Shown here: in pieces, positions 55,418 to 64,000 of the stretch
Layout of the letters: every line of letters starts with the position of its first letter
Numbering within the stretch: position 1 is the first letter of the stretch
DNA from: Bursaphelenchus xylophilus
Taxonomy: Eukaryota; Nematoda; Chromadorea; Rhabditida; Aphelenchoididae
Reading direction: 5' to 3'
Assembly (NCBI GenBank): GCA_904066235.2
Contig: CAJFCV020000003.1
Coordinates: 868,001 to 932,000, forward strand
DNA length: 64,000 bases
Notes under the pieces: model-generated
What the model saw: only the letters and a program-made list of their open reading frames with translations
Databases searched by the model: none
Told to the model about the DNA's origin: nothing
Made by a program: the position numbers and the translations under genes

Positions 55418-56816
55418 ATGGCGTTGCCTTTCCTCTTGAAGATCATCTTCCTGGTATTCGCGTTCGCCTGTCTTGGTGCGACTGTAGTCTCGTTGTATCT
55501 GCCCAATTGGGAAGCGGTCTCGGTGAATGGGACCATACAGACCCGAGGACTGCTGCAGGACTGCATTCAACGACCCGACCTCTTCAAACCGGAATTTGAC
55601 ACCGGCGCGTCCGTTGACGTCCACAATGCTTCAGGCTCGGCGGGTTCGGTCGCCAATGCAGCCAGCAATTCGGCGCATTCGGTCGCGGATGCGGCCAGCA
55701 ATTCGGCGCACTCGGCTTATGACGCCGCCAGAAACACGGCGGATCTGTGCCAGTCGGCTTTTGAGGTGAGTTGAAAGGGGCCTCCATTTTTTTTGATTTT
55801 TTTAATTACTTTTTTTTGAGATTTGTTTTTTTCTTTTTTTTCCCCTTGCAGTTCGCAAAAAGTATGTGAGGAAAATAAAAGGGCGCTACTTGCGGAGTAA
55901 ACGTTGGCTTAGGCCTGTTTAGGCTATACGGTATACAGTGGGGGACCTGATCCAGTAGCAGAAAACGTATCATCTTGCCTCCGGTAAATGTCAAAAATGT
56001 GGCAAAATGCTTCCCTCTCCGAGTGAAAAAACTTCGTTTTGAAGGGCCTGTTTCCTCACAAGCGGGCGCGCTTTTGAAATTTTGAGTTTTTTTCGTTTGG
56101 AGGCGGAGGAACTTTGCCACATTTTTTGATGCTTCCTGGATACAAAACGGTACGCTTCTTGCCACTGGATCAGGTGGCAAAAAACACTGTCGCTTAGGCT
56201 TAGCACAAGCCTAGGTTAGCGCTTGCAATGATTTAGCTTCTATTCCCCGGGCGCATTTTTTGAACTGTTCACCAATCTGTGGAACTTTTTCCAAGCCTTC
56301 CATTTCCATATCGCAAAAATTCATTTTTTTGTATTTCAGACTTCGGGTATCTATGTGAAGATCATAGTTGGTCTTGTGGCCGTGTCCATCCTACTGCAAT
56401 TGCTCGCCATTGCCTGGGCCTTTGTCAGCTTCTGCTATTGTTGTTGTTCCAATCTTTTTGCGCCCATTGGAGGTCTTACTGGCCTGGCCGGAGCTCTCAA
56501 TATCATCTCGGTGGCCGTCTTCTACTCTATGAGTGTTGAAGGTGGGTTTTTTGATGATAAAAAATTCTCTTTTTTGAACATCAAAAAAATATTTCCTTTT
56601 CCAGACTTTAAACACATCACGGACAATCTGAAAGGAGGCTTGGAAGACGACAGTTCCCAGTCCTTCTTCAACATTCACAGCTTCTCGCTCTTCATCATGA
56701 TCGGCAGTGGAGTTGTTCTGCTTGTTGTGTGCACCGCGTTGGCCGTCACGGTCCAAAAAGTCGACAAGAGAGAGCCCGAGGGGGGTGAGGGTGGAAAGGG
56801 AAGTAGTGCTCGTTGA
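55418..56816 (+). CDS. Claudin-like four-pass membrane protein (nematode clc type) with 11-residue repeats in its first loop
   Basis: Probable epithelial junction or channel-regulator protein of the nematode claudin-like group; function is inferred from family. Exons: 55418-55765 (116 codons), 56340-56541 and 56605-56816, total 253 residues. Splice sites: GAG|gtgagt, tttcag|ACT, AAG|gtgggt, ttccag|ACT. Membrane segments: about 8-28, 120-142, 155-178 and 215-237. The first loop has W31 and GLLQDC49, resembling the claudin W-GLW-C-C signature with the second W replaced by L; the second Cys would be C111. Between them are three 11-residue Ala/Ser units (78-110: VANAASNSAHS, VADAASNSAHS, AYDAARNTADL), so the loop is unusually long. 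The start ATG follows tttttcag|CCGAAACC, a good trans-splice acceptor. AATAAA is at 56837-56842. A family B element occupies intron 1 and a family A1 element ends 55 bases before the ATG. Confidence 0.85.
55936..56189. mobile_element. Family B element in intron 1 of the claudin-like gene
   Basis: Ends CAGTGGGGGACCTGATCCAG and complement-like GGATCAGGTGGC...CACTG. TA at the left side. Confidence 0.78.
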
Positions 56817-56836
56817 GAATGAATGTGTTTTGAGCG

Positions 56837-56842
56837 GAATAA
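56837..56842 (+). terminator. Polyadenylation signal AATAAA of the claudin-like gene
   Basis: AATAAA 20 bases after the stop codon. Confidence 0.7.
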
Positions 56843-56896
56843 AGTATTATTGTATAATAATTTGGAATCTTTACGGATTTTGAAATATTTGAAATA

Positions 56897-57049
56897 TCAG
56901 TCTGTCGGGAAAATAACGTGAATTTGCCGCAGCAAAATGTCTCGCCTTGTCGTAGTCGTGGACCAAATCTCCAGCCGCGGCTAGCCGTCCAATCATTGAT
57001 GGGTGACTTCAAGGCACGACGAATCCATATTATTTTCCCGACAGACTGA
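56897..57049. mobile_element. Family A2 element, last copy in the window
   Basis: TCAGTCTGTCGGGAAAATAA left, CCCGACAGACTGA right; 55 bp after the claudin-like polyadenylation signal. Confidence 0.9.
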
Positions 57050-57216
57050 TAGTCTCGTATTTTTTGGGTTTGTATTCGGAATTTTTGAGCTCCTCTGAAT
57101 GCCGGGAATGTAATGGAAGAACATGAGCCCTACGTTAGGCTCAATGCCGTCAAATCAAGCCAGTGTTATCATAGACAAAAATTTTTGGTTTAGGAATTCA
57201 TTTCGACCCAAAAAAT

Positions 57217-57414
57217 ATGATAAACCCTGCCAAGATGGCACTTATTGGTCGCAAAAAGCCTCCATACAGAGACAGTAACCGATATTCAACCCGTAAGTCA
57301 ATGTACAAGGCCTTAGTCAAACAAAAAGCTGGGGAAAAAATGCCCGACTCAAAAGATTATCGTAAAAAATTTGTCCCACCACGAAAACCTCCGATTTTCC
57401 GAGTTCCATCGTGA
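57217..57414 (+). CDS. Possible small basic protein or terminal exon
   Basis: An open frame of 65 residues, MINPAKMALIGRKKPPYR... ending PPIFRVPS, very rich in Lys and Arg. A good acceptor (ttggtttag|GAATTC, 57191) lies 26 bases upstream, so it could be a trans-spliced small gene downstream of the claudin-like gene, or a last exon whose frame extends 5' (IHFDPKN before the Met). The acceptor leaves a two-base start, compatible in phase with the exon candidate at 44330-44513. No family recognised. It may be spurious. Confidence 0.3.
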   Translation: MINPAKMALIGRKKPPYRDSNRYSTRKSMYKALVKQKAGEKMPDSKDYRKKFVPPRKPPIFRVPS

Positions 57415-58440
57415 AAAACATTTTTTTCACTTTCAAATCCAAGTCTATACAGAAGTCAATCTCGACAGCAAACGAACTACAACAAGAAAATAAAAAAAGT
57501 TACAGTGCATTCGAAATAAAGTTCCCAAAAAAAGTTTCCGTCCCGGATTGACGGACATCTGCCCTCGAAATATGTTTCATTTCCCTTCATTTCCCGTCCA
57601 TAGTCATCCCTTGGGGAGAATGTGTATGACAAATAAATAAATGACAGCGACAAACAAAGAAAATCGAGGAATATTGAGGGAATATCAAAAAGTGGCAAAA
57701 GAAGGGTACGGTAGCCAAAAGGAATGTAAAAAGTAATCGAAAATGGTGGAAGAAAATTCAATACTAGGTCATCGTTTGTCTCAACTAAATTCGGCGTATT
57801 TTAGACGCCCTGTATTAGGGATACAGCAAAAAATTCATCAAATTTCATCAATATGTATGAGATGTCAAGGATAATATAAAAATATCAAAAATTTCTAGCT
57901 AAATATTTCCAGATAGGCAAATCAAGGCCTTCAAACCCTATATTGGAATAAAATAAACAAAAGAACCAGGCTACCAGCAAGTTACAACTCCATTTTTCTA
58001 ATACAAATTAAAAAAATCTCCGAAAGTTTCATTTACCGTAATCCTCGGAAAAAATATTTTGCGTCTTTACAAACACAGCCTCTACCCTAACTAATCCACC
58101 AAAAAAATTTCCGACTCGCCCAGCCCACAAAATCCGACATATGGCCGGATAAAACATGACCAAAACTGGTCTGATAACCATCACCGAAATGGGGCGAACG
58201 GCCGGAAATAAATTATACTTTTAAAGCCCCCAAGTCGCGCAATTTTCGGCAATAAAAAGAGGGAAATAAAAAGAAACGCAATCGCATGGCCAATGGCCAT
58301 AAATTTGCATAAAACTCATATCAGATTTTCGGCGAGGGCTTTGTTGATTTCCGCTTCGAACAAGTAGCCAAGGAGAAGAAGAGGGAATGGGGGAGTCACA
58401 AATCTAATTTTAAGAGTTTTTACTCTTTTTGAAGCCATAG
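57415..58440. other. Intergenic, free of the repeat families
   Basis: No family A-E sequence; AT-rich. Confidence 0.45.
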
Positions 58441-58457
58441 CCTTAGGGGAAGTAAGG

Positions 58458-59250
58458 CTGCAAGATGTAGAAAATTGCAACCGAACTGAGGTTAATGAAA
58501 TCTGAGGAGAGGATATTAGCCTTGGAGACTATGTAAGTCATCCAAAAAAGGCTGTACAAGTTGATATTCCGTGATTGGCAGAGTACCGCAAGTGTAACAT
58601 ATCGTTTTTTCAAAATTTTGCACACATCCCTGAAATGGTCTATATTGCAATCCCTCAAAATTTTGGCTCACGTATTGCAAGTGCAGCCGAGATATTCAAC
58701 GATTCTTTTTTTCGCCGGAACATGTAAAACGAGAAGAGCCGATAAGAAAAAACATTTTTCAACCAAAACTCCGCCACCTTGTCAGGAATGGATTGGTTTT
58801 TATAGAAACATTGTAGTCCTCACTTCTCGACAAACCATGGCTTTTTCATGCCCAAAAATCATGATTTTTCATAAGTGAAGAGCACAATATTTCTAAAAAA
58901 ACAAACTTTTTCCGACAAGTTGGCGAAATATCTGGTTAAAAAACGTCTTTTTCTGATCGGCTCTCTTCATTTTACATTTTCCGGCAAAAAAGAATCATTG
59001 AATACCTCAGCTGGGCTTGCAAAGCGAAAGCTAAAATTTTGAGGAGTTGCAATGTGGACTATTTAGGGGATGTGTGCAAAATTTGAAAAACCGGGATGTT
59101 ACACTTGTGGTACTCTGCAAGCTCACAGAATTCTAAACTTGTATGCCCATTTTTGGATGACTTATACAGTCTCCCAAGGCTAATATCCTTTCCTCAGATT
59201 TCATTAACCTCAGTTCGCTTGCAATTTGCTCTACATCTCAGCCCCACATC
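58458..59250. repeat. Large inverted repeat 1 (about 790 bp, arms near 400 bp)
   Basis: The left arm (CTGCAAGATGTAGAAAATTG onward) and the reverse complement of the right arm match at roughly 80-85% up to a centre near 58862, where AAAAATCATGATTTTT is a perfect palindrome. The inner part (58579-59113) is related to family C. Confidence 0.82.
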
Positions 59251-59520
59251 TCCTATCTTTTCAGCCAATGTTAGCCTTCAGCTCCCAACATTTCCAAAAA
59301 CTTCCCCAAAAATGCGCCACACAGTAGCCTGTGGCCATTTTTACAAACCGCATGTCATTCATCCCCTCCGGCTAATCTCCGAATGTCCCAGCAAACTGTC
59401 AGAGGGCTGGGGAAATCCGCGAGAAGTCGCGCATTTATGGAAAACTTTCCCCCCTTTCCGCGCTCATTTTGGGAATTTAGGCGGGAGTTTGATTGACAGT
59501 CCCAAAACCTTTTCGCTCAT

Positions 59521-60143
59521 TTCATTTTCGGACCTTTCAAAGGGCGAGCCGTTGTATCCAGACGCGTGTCCAGCGATCCTCCAGACGATAAGCGAGCTGA
59601 GGGAGGGTGGCGGGGAAATTAAATTAAGGCAAAATTACAATACGCCATGGAGTTTGCGTATTCTAATTTTACAACGAAAGTACTTCTACGGGGTATGGAG
59701 TTACAGGTCGAGACATACATCAACAAAAATCGCAATTTTTCTGATTCAGAATATGTAAAAATTAGCTGTCCAATTCTGGTTTGTAAGGGCGAAAAAAAAC
59801 TCTCAGAACTTTTCTTGCAACACCATGCAAACGCCAATTATGTGTTGCGAGGAAAGTTCTGAAGGTTTTTTCGCCCTTACAAACCAAAATTGGGCAGCTA
59901 ATTTTCACATATTCGTAATCTGATAAAATTACGATTTTTTTGATACATGTCTCGACTTGTAACTCCTTACTCCATAGAAGTGCTTTCCTTGTAAAATTAG
60001 AATACGCAAACTCCATGGCGTATTGTAATTTTGCCTTAAATTAATTCGCCGGCTCTCCTCCCTCAGCTCGCTTATCGTCTGGAGGATCGCTGGACACGCG
60101 TCTGGATACAACGGCTCGCCCTTTGAAAGGTCCGAAAATGATG
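59521..60143. repeat. Large inverted repeat 2 (about 620 bp, arms near 300 bp)
   Basis: Arms match at over 90% by eye from TTTTCGGACCTTTCAAAGGG to its complement at about 60120. The loop is about 18 bases near 59836 between GCAACAC and GTGTTGC. Frames such as 59096-59758 run into it but have no splice or family support. Confidence 0.88.
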
Positions 60144-60195
60144 TAACTCCTCACCCCGTAGAAGTCCTTTCCTTGTTAAATCTTGGGCATGAAAT
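60143..60195 (-). repeat. Third partial copy of the inverted-repeat-2 sequence
   Basis: GTAACTCCTCACCCCGTAGA onward repeats the right-arm segment near 59957 (GTAACTCCTTACTCCATAGA) as a direct partial copy. Confidence 0.6.
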
Positions 60196-60816
60196 TTCAA
60201 AATCCGGGGTTTCACTTGATTCCAACCATTTTTACAATGTTTTTTTTATATTATACTAGGTAAGCCGATCAATTTTTGTCAAAAAAAAACCTAATATATT
60301 CAGTCAATCAAAGTCATTAAGGTAAAATACGACATCTGAACCAATACTTTTAAAATTGTGACTGCAGTTAATGTCTTTAATACAATTTCAAAATTTAAAA
60401 AGAAAAACGTTCTTCCCTCGTATTTTAAAAAGCAACATTTCGCGTTACGCTCAATAAATTTCTTCCTCATTGCCTTTAAAGACCGTGAGAACTATTTTTA
60501 GCAAGAAAATTCATAAAAAAAGATCAAAATTACCTTCTCCTTTAGAAAAAATTATCTTTATCCTGCCGAAAATCGCTATTAACTACGAAATAAATTATTA
60601 TCAACAAACTGAGGTATAAGAATTCGCTGAGAAAACTGAGCTGCTATGAAAACGAGACAAATTTCAATACGAAAAACCGGAATAAAGCGAAAAATCACTG
60701 ATTTTTGATGGAAAGTTTGGGAAAATCATTGAAAACCTGAGAGACTACTGCAACAATCTTTGAGGACTGACAATCTATGACTATTGTGCTACAAAATAAC
60801 TTCAAAATCGTACGTT

Positions 60817-61557
60817 TCAGGCGGCTTGCATCAGGGTTTCCTTTTGAATTGGAGCATTCATTTTCAGCGGTTTTTCCCGATGAGTGCAGAATCTTTTGGC
60901 CAAAAATGCAGAAGGAATGACGAGTAAAATAAGCAGCAATGAGAGAAGGACGATGAGGATGATCTGTAGGTTCGTTTCCATCTCTTTTTTGACCAGAAAA
61001 TCGTATTTCAATGGGGAGGATGCAAATAGTTTTACTATAGTAATTTTGGCAGTCAGTGTGAAGCACATCCCTTCTAGTTGGACAGTTTGAGGCGTATTCA
61101 TCTGAAAAATTTGGATAAAATCACAACCGTAATTTGATCCACGTCATCATGACGGATTTTCTGGAAGCCCCTAAAACAGCAAAAAAAATCGGAAACTACA
61201 TACCTCATTCAAATTGATGGCAAAAGGCTTGTCCATCTCGTCGCACACTCTGTCAAAGCCAAACTGAGGATCAATTCCAGCCAATTCCACCAACAGATCA
61301 GTACTTTTCAAGTCCTCCTTGTATAAGGTGAAGATAAAAACTTCTGGCGTCTGAATCTTCGCGAAATCCCGACTGAACCTCATCTTCGTGACTTCTCCAT
61401 GCGTTGACAGGTCCAAAGTTTTGACTGTGCACAGCGTTTCATCCAAACAGCCCGTCTTGAGATTGAACTCGCCGACTTCAACAACAACTTGCATTTTCGG
61501 CAAGTACTCGCCGGCTTGGACCATGAAAATGGGTAGAAGAATAAGGAGACTCAGCAT
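60817..61557 (-). CDS. Short single-pass type I membrane protein; paralogue of the gene at 15.1-21.2 kb
   Basis: Function not recognised. Two minus-strand exons: 61557-61204 (118 codons, GAG|gtatgt) and 61101-60817 (94 codons plus stop, tttttcag|ATG), total 212 residues. The start MLSLLILLPIFMVQAG was chosen because it begins a signal peptide and sits 5 bases after a tttcag acceptor; the frame is open further upstream to 61683. Cysteines GCLDETLC (C-x5-C), RVCDE and GMCFTL align with NCLMNELC, RICDN and NCFRA of the paralogue. The block LAGIDPQFGFDRVCD aligns with ISGTDPAFNFVRICD. The transmembrane segment is about 164-187 (LQIILIVLLSLLLILLVIPS). The cytoplasmic tail is only about 25 residues, unlike the 140-residue tail of the paralogue. 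The gene is compact, with a single 102-bp intron and no mobile elements in it. Confidence 0.8.
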
Positions 61558-61559
61558 TT

Positions 61560-63040
61560 TATCTGAAACGGTAAAAATAACAATAAATTCGCGGAGAAAA
61601 TCGACAAAACTCGAAGTCGATGTTAAGGATGCCATGGATAATATAATTTTTGCATCTAAATAGCGTAAAACTAAAACAAACACACAAAATAAGAAACAGT
61701 CTTTAATTATGAACCAAATTCAACCTAATAATCGGCCAAAAATAGCTAGAAAATACCCATTTTATCATGGATAATATCAGATGATGTTCATTACCAAAAA
61801 AACAATCCAAAACAAGCTGAAACCATCCTCAAAACATCTCACTAAATCCCAATAAGGGTCCTCCAACTTTTTGGCAACCTATTTATACAACCCTTCTCTA
61901 ATTTCTGCCTCATTTTCTCCCAATCCTATCTAATCTTGGGCACTCGGAAATCCTTGCGCAAAACTCCCTCACATTGTTTTGGTTCTCAACAATAAACTGC
62001 TGACCTCATACGGCAGACCATTTCCTATGCGAAATGACCGCGGGCCTTTGAATAAACGATAAGGTTGCGCAAGAGAAAAGGATCTTGGGATACTGCACTG
62101 GATAATGGGAATTGTTTCGAATTTGCTCGCTGATTAGGGGTTTGACAGAAAAACTGGCATCTGTAAGGGATGTTGATTATGGGCTGAGGTAATAAACTGA
62201 TTCAAATCAAGTTTCTTTGGGAAAACAAAGGAGAAATTATATTATCTATGCAAAAACTAGAAGGCAGCCTAAAAACCAAAAATATAACAACAAATTGAGA
62301 TGATTGGAGGGGAATGCAACTATGAATCAACTGTTTGCACCTCCGCGCAGCGAGAAACATCAATTTGGAATCTGAAATTTAGTTTTTCCTCCAGAAACTC
62401 AGGATTTGACGAAGTGTCACAGAAATTATTGGAATTTAGCAAATCTCCACGAATTTGAATCGAAAACAACCTCAGGGTTTTATACACCTCTATTAGGCAA
62501 TATCAACACCATTTTCTACCAAATAGTCTTGTCTGAAGCCAAACTCGAACAGTTTTTTTCGACTCCAATATCCCTCGATACATCTGACAGCAGAGGGAAC
62601 CAATTCCGATTCAATTGATTAGATGTTCCGTTAAAAGAGGCGAGAAGGACAGTCAAGGTCAATAGCCGTGCCGGCAATGTGTCAACATTCGTGTGAGCGG
62701 CATCAATGTTTGTTCTTCGATGTTATCTATGACTGGTACAACAAATCAAATTTTTAATCTCTTTTGGTCTCCAAATCTCCCAATTTCCTCCTCCAATTTC
62801 ATAATCAGCCTATAATTCAACAAAAAATCCGTTTATTGAAATATTAAAACTCGCTATTGCACTAAAATAACCGTAATTTATTTGGCTTATATTTAAACAT
62901 GTACAATATAATATTTACAAATAAATTAAACCCAAAATTACCGGAAAACTACGGCTAGGCTATGCGAAGCTTGGCTAGTTAATCCATATCACATTTTTTC
63001 GATATTTCCCTTGCAAGGGAAGTTATTTACGACAGTTATT
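61560..63040. other. Intergenic, upstream of the small membrane protein and downstream of Rab33
   Basis: AT-rich; no repeat families or credible exons. Probably holds the promoter of the gene at 60817-61557. Confidence 0.45.
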
Positions 63041-63046
63041 TCGGTA

Positions 63047-64000
63047 TCAACAACACCATCCCTCAGCGTCTGGTGTTGGTTTCAAATCCGATGCTTTGAG
63101 GAGGAGTTTCTCTTCTCTTTGATGCCTTTCGGTCTCCGTTTGGACATGCATCGGTTTGCATTGTTGGAGTTTGTGGACCAAGGTCATAAAAATGGCTTCA
63201 ACATGGTCGGCTTCGGACTGGGAGAGCGCTGAGGTTTCGAACAAAGCCATGTCGTTTTGGTCAGCGAAGACCTGAAAAATGATATTTACAAAGTTTAAAA
63301 AGTCGTTTAAGGGGCTAGATCTATTCCTTTCGCCTTTTTGAGAAACTCTACAACAAAATTTAAAAAATCATCATAGATAATATAAAATTGACGGAAAGTG
63401 TAATATAACAATGTCTAAAGAATGTCTATTCCCTTTTCATGTCACCACTAGTCCCTAAACACCTCAATGCCACTTAAAAATAGCATCAACCATCAAAAAC
63501 CGCGTGAAAATCTCATCTTTTTTTCAAAATTCTCAAAATTCATACCTAAAAAATATAACATTTTCTAAATAACACCACAAAACAAGTTAAAATATAATTT
63601 AAACTCATTTACACCCCAAACACACCTGCGCTTCATCAGTCCGAACCCGATTTGGAGCACTTAAATCCACTTTGTTCCCAATTAGGATATGCGGAACCTC
63701 ATCAGATGTAACCCCGTGTTTCTTGCACTCGTTGATCCACAAAGGCAGAGATTTGAACGATTTTGGACTGTTCACATCGTAAACAAAAACCACAGCATTC
63801 ACATTTCGATAGTAATGGGCTACAATCGACTGACGATATCGTTCTTGACCAGCTGTGTCCCACAGCTAAAATAATATAAACTTGATGTGATCCCAGGCTT
63901 TGGTCAATTTGTGATTCTAAATATCAGAAAAGAAAGGAAAAACTGACCTGAACTCTTATCAATTCCCCTTCGAGTGGCAGCGTGCGTTCTCGAAAATCGA
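63047..64000 (-). CDS. rab-33: Rab33-type small GTPase, 5' end outside window
   Basis: Ras-superfamily GTPase of the Rab33 group, which in animals acts at the Golgi and in autophagosome formation through Atg16-type effectors (family knowledge). Minus-strand exons: 64000-63948 ([17 protein letters not shown], the switch I to beta-3 region), 63865-63626 and 63271-63047. Visible GTPase motifs are WDTAGQER (G3, switch II), GNKVDL (G4) and ETSA (G5). HYYRN...AVVFVYD and [12 protein letters not shown] are typical of Rab33 rather than Rab1 or Rab6. The C-terminus ends GWCC, a double-cysteine geranylgeranylation site. The P-loop exon lies beyond the right edge. Introns are 82 and 354 bp, with acceptors attttag and tttttcag. 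A plus-strand TTTATT near 62877 provides AATAAA after the stop. The Rab33 assignment is strong by pattern but was not searched. Confidence 0.88.

Noticed and set aside
26285..57049. Many short frames containing QSVGKIM or SLFSRQTD
   Set aside because: These peptides are translations of the family A terminal repeats in different frames, not shared protein motifs.
59096..59758. 220-codon plus-strand open frame
   Set aside because: It runs from palindrome 1 into palindrome 2; its C-terminal part reappears in antisense in the other arm. No splice sites, signal or family motif.

Overview
The window looks like nuclear DNA of a rhabditid-type nematode. The evidence is a cluster of nematode-type seven-transmembrane chemoreceptor genes, short GT-AG introns with TTTCAG acceptors, acceptor-like TTTCAG or TTTAG sites just upstream of several start codons (as expected for spliced-leader trans-splicing), a claudin-like (clc-type) gene, and a Rab GTPase. 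The species cannot be named. All exon limits were read by eye and none has been checked against transcripts or a database.

Layout. From 1 to 12,268 there are four tandem minus-strand chemoreceptor genes of the Str superfamily, closest in pattern to Srd as far as I can judge. The first is cut by the left edge. All share one five-exon plan with nearly constant exon sizes. The first copy has lost one intron and the fourth uses a GC donor. From 15,100 to 21,215 a minus-strand gene encodes a single-pass membrane protein with a Ser-rich tail. A shorter paralogue with the same cysteine pattern lies at 60,817-61,557. At 55,418-56,816 a plus-strand three-exon gene encodes a claudin-like four-pass protein. 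At 63,047-64,000 (cut by the right edge) lies a minus-strand Rab33-type GTPase.

The stretch between 21.2 and 55.4 kb has no confident gene. It is a graveyard of short non-autonomous DNA elements. Family A (about 95-170 bp, TIR starting TCAGTCTGTCGGG, apparent TA target duplication) has more than 50 full or partial copies in two main interior types, A1 and A2. They occur in the introns of most receptor genes, and none is seen after 57.05 kb. Family B is about 250 bp. Family C is about 430-460 bp, foldback-like, with a 31-bp TIR. Family D consists of degenerate sequences of the type CTCTGTATAACGAAAC. Family E is two 399-bp copies with 8-bp target duplications. Families G and F are other dispersed repeats. 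There are also two TIR elements of mariner size (about 1.25 and 1.23 kb).

The most unusual structures are a 1,032-bp element with about 107-bp TIRs that encloses a tRNA-like sequence and has a paralogous empty site 2 kb away; an eight-unit, 38-bp tandem array made of family A right ends; and two adjacent giant inverted repeats at 58.4-60.15 kb.

No operon or pathway links the genes. The receptors would act in chemosensory neurons, Rab33 in Golgi or autophagy traffic, and the claudin-like and single-pass proteins at cell surfaces. These roles come from family knowledge.
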